Positions 42,171 to 50,780 of a stretch of DNA of 64,000 nt are shown in pieces; positions within the stretch are counted from its first letter, which is position 1; every line of letters begins with the position of its first letter. A program made the position numbers and the translations under genes. The stretch lies in the NCBI RefSeq assembly GCF_014656195.1, contig NZ_BNBY01000027.1, forward strand, positions 41,627-105,626, written 5' to 3'. The notes under the pieces were generated by a model. It saw nothing but the letters and a program-made list of their open reading frames with translations, made no database searches and was not told where the DNA came from. Origin of the DNA: Kitasatospora xanthocidica. Lineage in GTDB: Bacteria > Actinomycetota > Actinomycetes > Streptomycetales > Streptomycetaceae.

Positions 42171-43322
42171 TCACCGCAGTCCGGCGGCCGCCAGTGCGGC
42201 GGTCGCCCCGCCGGTCAGCAGCAGCGTGGTGCCGACCGCCAAGGTGCGCAGCGCGACCGCGCCGAAGAGCAGCCGGGGCGAGGTCCCGAGGCGCAGCAGC
42301 GCCTCGGCGACGTCCCGGCGGTCGCTGCGCACTTCGGCGAGCCGGACGGCCACCGCGGCGGCCGTGCAGCCCAGCACCAGGCAGGCCTCGACGGCGGGCA
42401 GCGCGTCGGCGCTGTCGGGGGTGCCGATCCAGTAGCGGACGGTGGTGAGCACCAGCGCGACGGCGAGGGTGAGGACGGCGAGCGGCGCGCCGAGGCGCGG
42501 GGCCTGGGCGGTGAGCCCTCGCCCGGCGAGCAGCCGCAGCGGGGTGGGCCGGCCGAGTGCGAGCAGCCGTCCGGCCCAGGCCAGCAGCGGTCCGGTGAGC
42601 AGGGCGAGGCCGAGCGCGCCGGCGGCCCAGCCGCCGAGGGCGGCGGTGCTGGTGGTGCCGAGTCCGGCGGGCAGGTGGACCGGGCGGCCGTCGGCCGCGG
42701 CGCCGGGCCGCAGGGCGATGAGTTCGAGCGCGGCGCCGATCACGACCAGTCCGGTCGGCAGGGCGATCCGCCAGGCGGCGAAGCCGGTGCCGTGGGGGGT
42801 GCGACCACCGGGCCGGGCCTCGGTGGCGGGCACCGCGCAGGCGGCGGCGAGGCCGGCCGTGAGCGGGACCAGCGCGAGCAGGGTGACCGGGGCGGCGGCC
42901 GGCAGCGGCACGCCCATGCCGAGGTCGGGGGCGAGCGAGGGCCCGGCGATGTCGTTGCGCAGCACCAGGAAGACCAGCAGGGTGAGCACGCTGCCGAGGG
43001 TGCAGGCGAGGGCGACCTCGCCGGCGATCAGGGTGCGGATCCGGCGGGAGCCGGCTCCGGCGGCGGTGAGGCCGGCGATCCGCTCGGGGCGCCGGGCGGG
43101 CACCGCGCGGGCGGCGACGGCCGCGAACCAGGCGACGGCGGCGAGTGGGGGCAGGCACCAGAGCAGCCGGACCAGCGGGTCGGCGTCGCCGATCCGGTCG
43201 CTCATCGCCCGGCCGAGGGAGCGCAGCAGGAAGGCGGCGACCACGGCGGCGGCCAGGGCGGTGAGCAGCCAGCGGCCCAGGTCGGGCACCCGGTAGCCCC
43301 GGGCCAGGCGGAGATAGAACAC
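42171..43322 (-). CDS. ABC transporter permease, FtsX/MacB-like
   Basis: The 383-residue minus-strand membrane protein starts at GTG 43322 (MFYLRLARGYRVPDLGRWLL). It has about eight hydrophobic segments, including LLTALAAAVVAAFLL, VALACTLGSVLTLLVFLVL and TVRYWIGTPD followed by two more at the C-terminus. The arrangement suits FtsX-type permeases paired with LolD/MacB-like ATPases, which move or extract hydrophobic compounds rather than importing nutrients. It lies 27 bp downstream of the ATPase gene in the same operon. The substrate is unknown. Confidence 0.7.
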   Translation of the reverse strand: MFYLRLARGYRVPDLGRWLLTALAAAVVAAFLLRSLGRAMSDRIGDADPLVRLLWCLPPLAAVAWFAAVAARAVPARRPERIAGLTAAGAGSRRIRTLIAGEVALACTLGSVLTLLVFLVLRNDIAGPSLAPDLGMGVPLPAAAPVTLLALVPLTAGLAAACAVPATEARPGGRTPHGTGFAAWRIALPTGLVVIGAALELIALRPGAAADGRPVHLPAGLGTTSTAALGGWAAGALGLALLTGPLLAWAGRLLALGRPTPLRLLAGRGLTAQAPRLGAPLAVLTLAVALVLTTVRYWIGTPDSADALPAVEACLVLGCTAAAVAVRLAEVRSDRRDVAEALLRLGTSPRLLFGAVALRTLAVGTTLLLTGGATAALAAAGLR

Positions 43323-43349
43323 GTCGACTCTTTCAGCGGCTGGGCGTCG

Positions 43350-44105
43350 TCAGCGGCGGACGGCCGTGACGGCGGACGCTCCGGAGGCCGCAGACACGGC
43401 GGTGCCGCGCGGGACGGGCGCGGCGGGGGCGGTCAGCCGGCCGTCGACGAGGGCGACGGCGCGGTCCGCGAACCGGACGAGCTCGGGATCGTGGGTGGCC
43501 AGGACGAGGGTGAGCTGGTGCGAGCGGGCCGCGCTGGTCAGTATCCGCAGGACCTGGTCGGCGGCCTCGCGGTGCAGCGGGGCGGTGGGGTCGTCGGCGA
43601 AGACGACGGGCGGCAGCGGGGCCAGGGCGCGGGCGACGGAGACCCGCTGGCGCTGGCTCTGGACCAGCCGGTCCGGGCGCTGCCTGCCGACGTCGCCGAC
43701 GTCGAGGCGCTCCAGCCACTCGTCGGCGGCGGTGTAGGCGGCCTTGTTGCCGGCTCCGGCGAGCAGCAGCGGCAGGGCGACGTTCTCCCGGGCGGTGAGC
43801 TCGGGGACCAGGTGCGGCTCGGAGCCGACGAAGCCGAAGCGGTCGCGGCGCAGCCGTTCGCGGCCGGCCCGGGTGAGGGTGTGCACGGGGGAGCTGTTGA
43901 ACCAGACCTCGCCCTCGTCGACCGGGAGCTGGGCGGAGAGGCAGGCCAGCAGGGTGCTCTTGCCGGAGCCGCGCGGGCCGGTGACAGCGAGCACCTCGCC
44001 CTCGCGGACGCCGAGCGAGATGCCGCGCAGGGCGGGGGTGCCGTGATGGGACTTGACGATCCCTCGGGCCCACAGCACGTCGTTGTCAGGCGGTGCCGCT
44101 GACAT
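43350..44105 (-). CDS. ABC transporter ATP-binding protein with degenerate catalytic motifs
   Basis: The 251-residue protein (ATG 44105, MSAAPPDNDV) has the LolD/MacB ATPase layout: Walker A GPRGSGKST (residues 43-51) and the H-loop His in LATHDPELV (His205) are intact. The other key motifs are altered. The Q-loop glutamine is missing (GFVGSEPHLV), the LSGGQ signature reads LVQSQ, the Walker B strand ends VVFADDPT with Asp in place of the catalytic Glu, and the D-loop reads APLH. ATP binding is plausible; fast hydrolysis is doubtful. It precedes the permease gene by 27 bp and presumably forms a complex with it. Confidence 0.8.
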   Translation of the reverse strand: MSAAPPDNDVLWARGIVKSHHGTPALRGISLGVREGEVLAVTGPRGSGKSTLLACLSAQLPVDEGEVWFNSSPVHTLTRAGRERLRRDRFGFVGSEPHLVPELTARENVALPLLLAGAGNKAAYTAADEWLERLDVGDVGRQRPDRLVQSQRQRVSVARALAPLPPVVFADDPTAPLHREAADQVLRILTSAARSHQLTLVLATHDPELVRFADRAVALVDGRLTAPAAPVPRGTAVSAASGASAVTAVRR

Positions 44106-44273
44106 GAGGTTCCATCCTGGGGGCCGCAGGGATATGACAGTCGTCAGATTAGAACGACCGGGGCGGGGCGCGGTTGCGGCGCACTGGTCCATCACGGGCA
44201 AATCACCCGCATTCAGGCATGTTTGGTCGTTGGACTGTGATGTTGGGGTGACGGGGACGTCGCGGTGCGGGAA

Positions 44274-44316
44274 CGCCGAAGGGCGGCCCCGCGGGAAGCG
44301 GGACCGCCCTTCGGCG
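44274..44316. terminator. Strong terminator after aminotransferase 1
   Basis: The 19-base arms at 44274-44292 and 44298-44316 pair with a single mismatch around a GGGAA loop (CGCCGAAGGG pairs with CCCTTCGGCG at the base). It ends the minus-strand aminotransferase transcript and lies 169 bp upstream of the divergently placed ATPase start. Confidence 0.85.
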
Positions 44317-44342
44317 GAGGGTGGGGAAGAGGGCTCAGGGGA

Positions 44343-45737
44343 TCAGAGCTTCGCCCACGCGTCGGTGAGGCTGGTCCGCAGGATCTGCTCGATCTCGTCG
44401 AAGGTCGACTGGTCGGAGATCAGCGGCGGGGCCAGCTGGATGACCGGGTCGCCACGGTCGTCGGCGCGGCAGTACAGGCCGTTGTCGAAGAGGGCCTTCG
44501 ACAGGAAGCCGTAGAGCACGCGCTCGACCTCGTCGTCGTTGAAGGACTCCTTGGTGACCTTGTCCTTGACGAGCTCGATGCCGTAGAAGTACCCGTTGCC
44601 GCGGACGTCGCCGACGATCGGCAGGTCGCGCAGCTTGTTCAGGGTGCCCAGGAAGGCGGCCTCGTTGTCGAGGACCTTCCGGTTGAGGCCCTCGCGCTCG
44701 AAGATGTCGAGGTTGGCGAGTGCCACGGCCGAGGAGACCGGGTGGCCGGCGAAGGTGTAGCCGTGCAGGAAGGTGTTGTCACCCTTGTAGAACGGCTCGG
44801 CCAGGCGGTCGGAGATGATCGTGGCGCCGATCGGGGAGTAGCCCGAGGTCATGCCCTTGGCGCAGGTGATCATGTCGGGCTGGTAGCCGAACTTGTCGGC
44901 GCCGAACATGGTGCCCAGGCGGCCGAAGGCGCAGATGACCTCGTCCGAGACCAGCAGCACGTCGTGGCGGTCGCAGATCTCGCGCAGGCGCTGGAAGTAG
45001 CCGGGCGGCGGCGGGAAGCAGCCGCCGGCGTTCTGCACCGGCTCGACGAAGACGGCGGCGACGGTCTCGGCGCCCTCGTTGAGGATGGCGACCTCGACCT
45101 CGTCGGCGCACCAGCGGCCGTACGCCTCGGGGTCGACGGTGCCGTCCGGGCCCTCGAGGAAGGCCGGGGCGCGGTAGATGTTGGTGTTCGGGGCCTTGTG
45201 GGTGCCCGGCACCAGCGGCTCGAACGGGGCCTTCAGGCCCGGCAGGCCGGTGATGGACAGCGCGCCCTGGGGGGTGCCGTGGTAGGCGACGGCGCGGGAG
45301 ATGACCTTGTACTTGGTCGGCTTGCCGATCAGCTTGAAGTACTGCTTGGCGAGCTTCCAGGCGGTCTCGACGGCCTCGCCGCCGCCGGTGGAGAAGAAGA
45401 CCTTGTTCAGGTCGCCCGGGGCGTAGTTGGCCAGGCGCTCGGCCAGCTCGACGGCCTTGGGGTGCGCGTAGCTCCAGATCGGGAAGAACGCGAGTTCCTT
45501 GGCCTGCTTGGCGGCGACCTCGGCGAGCTCGGTGCGGCCGTGACCGGCCTGCACGACGAACAGGCCGGCCAGGCCGTCGATGTACTTCCGGCCCTTGTCG
45601 TCCCAGATGTAGGTGCCCTCGCCCTTGACGATCGTCGGCACGGGGGAGTTCTCGTACGACGACATGCGGGTGAAGTGCATCCACAGGTGGTCGTAGGCGG
45701 TCTTGGAAAGGTCCTTCTGCGCCGGGTCGGCTGTCAT
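44343..45737 (-). CDS. Class III PLP-dependent aminotransferase (omega-amino acid/polyamine type)
   Basis: The 464-residue aminotransferase starts at ATG 45737, overlapping the Lrp-type regulator stop (ATGA), so the two form a coupled pair. PLP residues are visible: STGGGEAVETAWKLA for the phosphate, SDEVICAFGR with Asp265, and TCAKGMTSGYSPIGA with Lys294. The sequence is of the omega-amino-acid:pyruvate/putrescine group (AYDHLWMHFTRMSSYENSPV start). Likely substrates are polyamine-derived amines, GABA or beta-alanine; context favours polyamine breakdown, as for its S. coelicolor counterpart. Exact specificity cannot be read from sequence. Confidence 0.85.
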   Translation of the reverse strand: MTADPAQKDLSKTAYDHLWMHFTRMSSYENSPVPTIVKGEGTYIWDDKGRKYIDGLAGLFVVQAGHGRTELAEVAAKQAKELAFFPIWSYAHPKAVELAERLANYAPGDLNKVFFSTGGGEAVETAWKLAKQYFKLIGKPTKYKVISRAVAYHGTPQGALSITGLPGLKAPFEPLVPGTHKAPNTNIYRAPAFLEGPDGTVDPEAYGRWCADEVEVAILNEGAETVAAVFVEPVQNAGGCFPPPPGYFQRLREICDRHDVLLVSDEVICAFGRLGTMFGADKFGYQPDMITCAKGMTSGYSPIGATIISDRLAEPFYKGDNTFLHGYTFAGHPVSSAVALANLDIFEREGLNRKVLDNEAAFLGTLNKLRDLPIVGDVRGNGYFYGIELVKDKVTKESFNDDEVERVLYGFLSKALFDNGLYCRADDRGDPVIQLAPPLISDQSTFDEIEQILRTSLTDAWAKL

Positions 45738-46207
45738 CGGGTGCCCCAGGTGTAGGTCTGTTTCCGGAGCTTCAGGTAAACGAAGCTCTCGGTGCTCCGC
45801 ACGCCGGGAAGCGCGCGGATGCGCTTGTTGATCAGTTCGAGCAGGTGCTCGTCGTCCTCGCAGACCAGTTCGGCCAGGAGGTCGAACGAGCCCGCGGTGC
45901 AGACGACGTAGTCGACCTCGTCGAGGGCGGCCAGCGCGTCGGCGACGGGCTCGATGTCACCCTCGACCCGGATCCCGACCATCGCCTGGCGGGTGAAGCC
46001 GACGGTGAGCGGGTCCGTGACGGCGACGATCTGCATCACGCCCTGGTCGAGCAGCTTCTGGACGCGCTGTCGCACGGCCGCCTCGGACAGGCCGACGGCC
46101 TTGCCGATGGCGGCGTACGGGCGGCGCCCGTCCTCCTGGAGCTGCTCGATGATCGCCTTGGAGGCGGCGTCGAGGGGAACGCTGGCGTTCCGGTCGCGGT
46201 TGGCCAC
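45734..46207 (-). CDS. Lrp/AsnC family regulator of polyamine genes
   Basis: The 157-residue protein has an N-terminal helix-turn-helix (YAAIGKAVGLSEAAVRQRVQ) and a C-terminal RAM ligand-binding domain (VCTAGSFDLLAELVCEDDEH). I place the start at GTG 46207, because a promoter (46214-46242) ends 6 bp before it, giving a leaderless mRNA; an ATG at 46234 would lie inside this promoter. It is divergent from the aldehyde dehydrogenase gene and coupled to the aminotransferase. A similarly placed Lrp-type regulator in S. coelicolor has been linked to polyamine use; its effector here would be a polyamine or amino acid. Confidence 0.87.
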   Translation of the reverse strand: MANRDRNASVPLDAASKAIIEQLQEDGRRPYAAIGKAVGLSEAAVRQRVQKLLDQGVMQIVAVTDPLTVGFTRQAMVGIRVEGDIEPVADALAALDEVDYVVCTAGSFDLLAELVCEDDEHLLELINKRIRALPGVRSTESFVYLKLRKQTYTWGTR

Positions 46208-46213
46208 GCCGCC

Positions 46214-46242
46214 ACTGTGCCTGATCAGACCCATGTTCGCAA
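46214..46242 (-). promoter_or_regulatory. Promoter of the Lrp gene
   Basis: On the minus strand: TTGCGA (46242-46237), a 17-bp spacer, then CACAGT (46219-46214), and the GTG start 6 bp further. Spacing and sequence fit a vegetative promoter with transcription starting at or next to the GTG. Confidence 0.6.
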
Positions 46243-46274
46243 GCTTGGAAACTGCTGATTTCGTCGTGATCTTG

Positions 46275-46293
46275 GAAATCGCATACGGATTTC
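46275..46293. promoter_or_regulatory. GAAATC-n7-GATTTC dyad, candidate Lrp operator
   Basis: A perfect inverted repeat (46275-46280 and 46288-46293) in the divergent region, within A/T-rich sequence typical of Lrp/AsnC sites. CTTGGAAA occurs twice nearby (46244-46251 and 46271-46278). It is placed to control both divergent genes by autoregulation. Confidence 0.5.
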
Positions 46294-46505
46294 ATCGCGT
46301 ACGCCGACTCCGTCTGTCGATAACGGCAGTCGTGCGGCTACCCTGGCACCGTACGCGCGCGGCCCCGCGAGGAGCCGTGCGTACCGCCACCAGTGGACCG
46401 CGTCCTCCCGGGCCCGGCCACTCGGCACCCTTCGTGCGTCGGACCCGCCGACGTACCATGGCGCCGGAATCTGCAACGCCGCAGGCTCAGACCGAGGAGA
46501 GATCC

Positions 46506-47951
46506 GTGAGCGACCTTCGTACGCTGCGCAACTACATCAATGGTGAGTTCGTCGACGCGGCTGACGGCCGCACGCTCGACATCGTCGACCCGACCACCGG
46601 TGAGGTGTACGCGACGTCGCCGCTGTCCGGTGCCGCCGACGTGGACGCCGCCATGGCCTCCGCCGCCGCCGCGTTCCCGATCTGGCGGGACGCCACCCCG
46701 AGCACCCGGCAGAAGCTCCTGCTCAAGATCGCCGACGCGGTCGAGGCCCGGGCCGACGAGATCGTCGACGCCGAGGTGCGCAACACCGGCAAGCCCCGCG
46801 CGCTGACCCTCTCCGAGGAGATCGGCCCGATGGTGGACCAGATCCGCTTCTTCGCCGGCGCCGCCCGCCTGCTGGAGGGCAAGGCCGCCGGTGAGTACAT
46901 GGACGGGATGACCTCGATCATCCGCCGCGAGCCGGTCGGCGTCTGTGCCCAGGTCGCGCCGTGGAACTACCCGATGATGATGGCCGTCTGGAAGTTCGCC
47001 CCGGCCATCGCCGCGGGCAACGCCGTCGTCCTGAAGCCCTCGGACACCACCCCGGCCTCCACCGTGCTGCTGGCCGAGATCATCGGCGGCGTCCTCAAGG
47101 ACCTCGACCTGCCGGCCGGCGTCTTCAACGTCATCTGCGGCGACCGCGAGACCGGCAAGCTGATGGTCGAGCACAGGACCCCGGCGATGGCCTCCATCAC
47201 CGGCTCGGTCCGGGCCGGCATCCAGGTCGCCGAGTCGGCCTCCAAGGACGTCAAGCGCGTCCACCTGGAGCTGGGCGGCAAGGCCCCGGTCGTGGTCTTC
47301 GAGGACGCCGACATCGCCGAGGCCGTCGAGGGCATCTCGGTGGCGGGCTACTTCAACGCCGGCCAGGACTGCACCGCCGCCACCCGCGTGCTGGTGCACG
47401 AGTCGATCCACGACGCCTTCGTCGAGGCGCTGGCCAAGGCCGCGGCCGAGACCAAGACCGGCGGCGTGGACGACGAGGACGTCCTGTACGGCCCGCTGAA
47501 CAACGCCAACCAGCTGAAGCAGGTCAGCGGCTTCATCGAGCGGCTGCCCGCCCACGCCAAGGTCGAGGCCGGTGGCCACCGGGTCGGCGACAAGGGCTAC
47601 TTCTACGCCCCGACCGTCGTCTCCGGCCTGAACCAGGACGACGAGATCATCCAGAACGAGGTCTTCGGCCCGGTCATCACCGTGCAGAAGTTCACCGACG
47701 AGGACCAGGCCGTCGAGTACGCCAACGGCGTCGAGTTCGCGCTGGCCTCCTCGGTGTGGACCAAGGACCACGCCCGCGCCATGCGGATGTCGCGCCGCCT
47801 GGACTTCGGCTGCGTCTGGATCAACACCCACATCCCGCTGGTCGCCGAGATGCCGCACGGCGGCTTCAAGAAGTCGGGCTACGGCAAGGACCTGTCGTCG
47901 TACGGCTTCGAGGACTACACCCGGGTGAAGCACGTCATGACCGCGATCTAG
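46506..47951 (+). CDS. Gamma-aminobutyraldehyde dehydrogenase-type aldehyde dehydrogenase
   Basis: The 481-residue NAD(P)-dependent aldehyde dehydrogenase starts at GTG 46506 after GAGGAGAG. It has the catalytic pair Glu255 (HLELGGKAP) and Cys289 (NAGQDCTAATR) and the cofactor motif SITGSVRAG. The QDCTA around the cysteine and the APWNYP motif fit the aminobutyraldehyde dehydrogenase (PatD/Prr) group, which oxidises 4-aminobutanal from putrescine to GABA; gamma-glutamyl derivatives are also possible. It is divergent from the Lrp regulator. Its last 15 bases are partly duplicated 40 bp downstream. Confidence 0.9.
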   Translation: MSDLRTLRNYINGEFVDAADGRTLDIVDPTTGEVYATSPLSGAADVDAAMASAAAAFPIWRDATPSTRQKLLLKIADAVEARADEIVDAEVRNTGKPRALTLSEEIGPMVDQIRFFAGAARLLEGKAAGEYMDGMTSIIRREPVGVCAQVAPWNYPMMMAVWKFAPAIAAGNAVVLKPSDTTPASTVLLAEIIGGVLKDLDLPAGVFNVICGDRETGKLMVEHRTPAMASITGSVRAGIQVAESASKDVKRVHLELGGKAPVVVFEDADIAEAVEGISVAGYFNAGQDCTAATRVLVHESIHDAFVEALAKAAAETKTGGVDDEDVLYGPLNNANQLKQVSGFIERLPAHAKVEAGGHRVGDKGYFYAPTVVSGLNQDDEIIQNEVFGPVITVQKFTDEDQAVEYANGVEFALASSVWTKDHARAMRMSRRLDFGCVWINTHIPLVAEMPHGGFKKSGYGKDLSSYGFEDYTRVKHVMTAI

Positions 47952-47990
47952 CGGGTCATGACCGTCGGGCGCAGTATGACCGCGATCTGA
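47936..47990 (+). repeat. Imperfect duplication of the aldehyde dehydrogenase 3' end
   Basis: ATGACCGCGATCTAG, containing the stop codon, recurs as ATGACCGCGATCTGA about 38 bp downstream. The second copy would also encode MTAI followed by a stop. Confidence 0.75.
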
Positions 47991-47993
47991 TGT

Positions 47994-48012
47994 AGTTCAG
48001 GTCGTATGAACT
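47994..48012. promoter_or_regulatory. AGTTCA-n7-TGAACT dyad
   Basis: A perfect inverted repeat (47994-47999 and 48007-48012) with the same 7-bp spacer as the Lrp-region dyad, just before the terminator. It could be a regulator site or the top of an extended hairpin. Confidence 0.35.
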
Positions 48013-48016
48013 GACC

Positions 48017-48047
48017 AAGGGTCCGGGGCTTTTCGCCCCGGGCCCTT
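48017..48047 (+). terminator. Terminator of the first aldehyde dehydrogenase gene
   Basis: AAGGGTCCGGGGC (48017-48029) pairs with GCCCCGGGCCCTT (48035-48047), with one wobble and loop TTTTC. A classic intrinsic terminator. Confidence 0.85.
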
Positions 48048-48053
48048 GTGGCT

Positions 48054-48064
48054 TTGCACCCTGT
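48054..48064 (+). promoter_or_regulatory. Shared motif TTGCACCCTGT, copy 1
   Basis: This 11-mer lies 71 bp before aminotransferase 2. It is repeated exactly at 52587-52597 in the pucR/aldehyde dehydrogenase 2 intergenic region. Candidate regulon site; no known consensus matched. Confidence 0.4.
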
Positions 48065-48134
48065 CGACGGATCGCGCGACCGGCTGACACGATGGAACTG
48101 CACTTCCCGAGCAACTCGCCCTAGCCTTACCGGC

Positions 48135-49493
48135 ATGAGCATCCCCACCGCTGACTCAGCCGCCGGCCAGGCCGTCAAGGCCGCCGACCGCGCGCACGTC
48201 TTCCACTCGTGGTCCGCCCAGGCGCTGATCGACCCCCTCGCGGTGGCCGGCGCCGAGGGCTCGTACTTCTGGGACTACGACGGAAACCGCTACCTCGACT
48301 TCTCCTCGCAGCTGGTCAACACCAACATCGGCCACCAGCACCCGAAGGTGGTCGCCGCGATCCAGGAGCAGGCGGCGAAGCTCTGCACCATCGCCCCCGG
48401 CTTCGCGGTCGAGGCGCGCAGCGAGGCGGCCCGGCTGGTCGCCGAGCGCACCCCGGGCGACCTGGACAAGATCTTCTTCACCAACGGCGGCGCCGAGGCC
48501 AACGAGAACGCCATCCGGCTGGCCCGGCTGCACACCGGCCGGCAGAAGGTCCTCTCCACCTACCGCTCGTACCACGGCGCCACCGCCAACGCGATCGCCC
48601 TCACCGGCGACCCGCGGCGCTGGGCCAACGAGACCGGCGTCTCCGGCGTGGTGCACTTCTGGGGCCCGTACGCCTACCGCTCCAACTTCCACGCCGAGAA
48701 CGAGGCGCAGGAGTGCGAGCGCGCGCTGCGGCACCTGGAGGAGGTGATCGCGTTCGAGGGGCCGGGCACCGTCGCGGCGGTCATCCTGGAGACCGTGGTC
48801 GGCACGGCGGGCATCCTCGTGCCGCCGCCGGGCTACCTGGCGGGGGTGCGGGAGATCTGCGACCGCCACGGCATCGTGTTCATCCTCGACGAGGTGATGG
48901 CGGGCTTCGGCCGCACCGGCGAGTGGTTCGCCGCCGACCACTGGGGCGTCACCCCGGACCTGCTCACCTTCGCCAAGGGCGTCAACTCCGGCTACGTGCC
49001 GCTCGGCGGCGTGGCGATCAGCGCCGAGATCGCGGCCACCTTCGACGAGCGGCCGTTCCCCGGCGGGCTCACCTACTCCGGCCACCCGCTGGCCTGCGCC
49101 TCGGCGGTGGCGACCATCAACACGATGGCGGAGGAGGGCATCGTAGAGAACGCCAAGCGGATCGGCGAGGACGTGCTCGGCCCCGGCCTGCGTGAGCTGG
49201 CCGAGCGGCACCCGTCGATCGGCGAGGTCCGCGGCATGGGCGTGTTCTGGGCGCTCGACCTGGTGAAGGACCGGACGACCCGCGAGCCGCTGGTGCCGTA
49301 CAACGCCGCGGGCGCCGCCAACGCGCCGATGGCCGAGCTGGCCGCCGCCTGCAAGCAGCGCGGGCTCTGGCCGTTCGTCAACATGAACCGCTTCCACGTC
49401 GTCCCGCCGTGCACCGTCACCGAGGAGGAGGCCAAGACCGGCCTCGCGGTGCTGGACGAGGTGCTGTCGCTCACCGACGCGCACACCGTCTGA
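48135..49493 (+). CDS. Class III PLP-dependent aminotransferase 2
   Basis: The 452-residue enzyme has the class III residues: TNGGAEANENAIRLAR, ILDEVMAGFGRTGEWF with Asp252, and TFAKGVNSGYVPLGG with Lys281. It is only distantly similar to aminotransferase 1 and is likely to act on another omega-amino compound (beta-alanine, GABA or a polyamine fragment) with pyruvate. ATG 48135 has no ribosome site; TAGCCT (48122-48127) with CTGCAC 18 bp upstream suggests a leaderless mRNA. It is followed by a terminator and then a polyamine-binding protein gene. Confidence 0.87.
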   Translation: MSIPTADSAAGQAVKAADRAHVFHSWSAQALIDPLAVAGAEGSYFWDYDGNRYLDFSSQLVNTNIGHQHPKVVAAIQEQAAKLCTIAPGFAVEARSEAARLVAERTPGDLDKIFFTNGGAEANENAIRLARLHTGRQKVLSTYRSYHGATANAIALTGDPRRWANETGVSGVVHFWGPYAYRSNFHAENEAQECERALRHLEEVIAFEGPGTVAAVILETVVGTAGILVPPPGYLAGVREICDRHGIVFILDEVMAGFGRTGEWFAADHWGVTPDLLTFAKGVNSGYVPLGGVAISAEIAATFDERPFPGGLTYSGHPLACASAVATINTMAEEGIVENAKRIGEDVLGPGLRELAERHPSIGEVRGMGVFWALDLVKDRTTREPLVPYNAAGAANAPMAELAAACKQRGLWPFVNMNRFHVVPPCTVTEEEAKTGLAVLDEVLSLTDAHTV

Positions 49494-49504
49494 CGTTCCT
49501 ACCA

Positions 49505-49540
49505 GGACGGCCCCGGACACCTGTGTGCCCGGGGCCGTCC
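49505..49540 (+). terminator. Terminator/attenuator between aminotransferase 2 and the binding-protein gene
   Basis: GGACGGCCCCGG (49505-49516) pairs perfectly with CCGGGGCCGTCC (49529-49540); CAC/GTG extends the stem inside. The next gene starts 20 bp later, so read-through control is possible. Confidence 0.8.
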
Positions 49541-49560
49541 CACGCTCCGGAAGGCTCGCC

Positions 49561-50760
49561 ATGCCCAGCTCCACCCTGACCCGCCGTTCGTACGACTCCA
49601 CCGCCGTGCGCCGGCGTTCCGTGCTCGGCGGGGCCGCGCTGCTCGGCGCGGGCACGCTGACCGGCTGCGGGATCCCGTCCGCGTACGTCGCCGAGGACCG
49701 CCGGTCGGCGCCGGACCGCTCGGACAGCGACAGGCGGCTCGCCTTCTCCAACTGGACGCAGTACATCGACACCGACGACCAGGGCGGGCGCCCGACCCTG
49801 GACGCCTTCGTCGCGAAGAGCGGCATCGAGGTCGCCTACACCGAGGACATCAACGACAACGACGAGTTCTTCGGCAAGATCAGCCCGGTGCTCACCCAGG
49901 GCGCGGACCCCGGCCGGGACCTGATGGTGGTCAGCGACTGGATGGCCGGGCGGTACGTCTCGCTGGGCTGGGTGCAGGCCATGGACCGGGCCAACCTGCC
50001 CAACGTCACCGCCAACCTGGACCCGCAGCTCGCGAACCCGGCCTTCGACCCCGGGCGCCGGCGCAGCGTGCCCTGGCAGTCCGGGATCACCGGCATCGCC
50101 TACAACCGCAAGGCGCTCGGCCGGGAGATCAGGTCCACCGCCGACCTGTGGGCGCCCGACCTCAAGGGCCGGGTCACGCTGTTCGCCGGGCTGGACGAGG
50201 CGCTCGGGCTGCTGATGCTCTCCCAGGGCGCGGAGCTCGCGGCGTTCACCGACGACGACGCGCGCAAGGCGATGGACCTGGTGCAGAAGATGGTCGACAC
50301 CGGCCACGTCCGCCGCTTCACCGGCAACGACTACACCAGCGACCTCGCCTCCGGTGCGGCCCTCGCCTGCCAGGCCTACTCCGGGGACGCCGTCCAGCTC
50401 ACCGCCGAGAACCCGGACATCGAGTTCGTGGTGCCGGAGGAGGGCGGCGAGCTGTGGGCGGAGAGCCTGATGATCCCCAACCGGGCCACCCACAAGCGCA
50501 ACGCCGAGGCGCTGATCGACTACTACTACCAGCCCGAGGTGGCCGCCGAGCTCGCCGCGGCCGTCCAGTACATCTGCCCGGTGCCGGCCGCCCGCGAGGT
50601 GCTGGCGGCCAGTGGCGACAAGGAGAAGGCCGAACTCGCCGAGAACCCGCTGGTCTTCCCGACCGAGGAGATGCGCGCCCGGCTGCGCACCATGCGCGAC
50701 GTCACCTCGGCGGAGCGGCCCGGGCTGCACAAGGTCTGGGGCCGCATCACCGGGGTGTGA
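49561..50760 (+). CDS. Polyamine ABC transporter substrate-binding lipoprotein (PotD/PotF-like), copy 1
   Basis: The 399-residue exported protein starts at ATG 49561 (GGAAGG upstream). It has a twin-arginine signal, RRRSVLGGAALLGAGT, ending in a lipobox LTGC, so it is probably exported by Tat and anchored as a lipoprotein. The mature part carries the PotD-like pattern FSNWTQYIDTDD, YTEDINDNDEFFGKI and YNRKALG. It is an orphan, with no permease next to it. It may feed the PotABC-like transporter encoded 5 kb downstream beside copy 2, or act as a sensor for the neighbouring PucR regulator. Confidence 0.88.
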   Translation: MPSSTLTRRSYDSTAVRRRSVLGGAALLGAGTLTGCGIPSAYVAEDRRSAPDRSDSDRRLAFSNWTQYIDTDDQGGRPTLDAFVAKSGIEVAYTEDINDNDEFFGKISPVLTQGADPGRDLMVVSDWMAGRYVSLGWVQAMDRANLPNVTANLDPQLANPAFDPGRRRSVPWQSGITGIAYNRKALGREIRSTADLWAPDLKGRVTLFAGLDEALGLLMLSQGAELAAFTDDDARKAMDLVQKMVDTGHVRRFTGNDYTSDLASGAALACQAYSGDAVQLTAENPDIEFVVPEEGGELWAESLMIPNRATHKRNAEALIDYYYQPEVAAELAAAVQYICPVPAAREVLAASGDKEKAELAENPLVFPTEEMRARLRTMRDVTSAERPGLHKVWGRITGV

Positions 50761-50780
50761 CCCACCGGACGGACTCCGGC

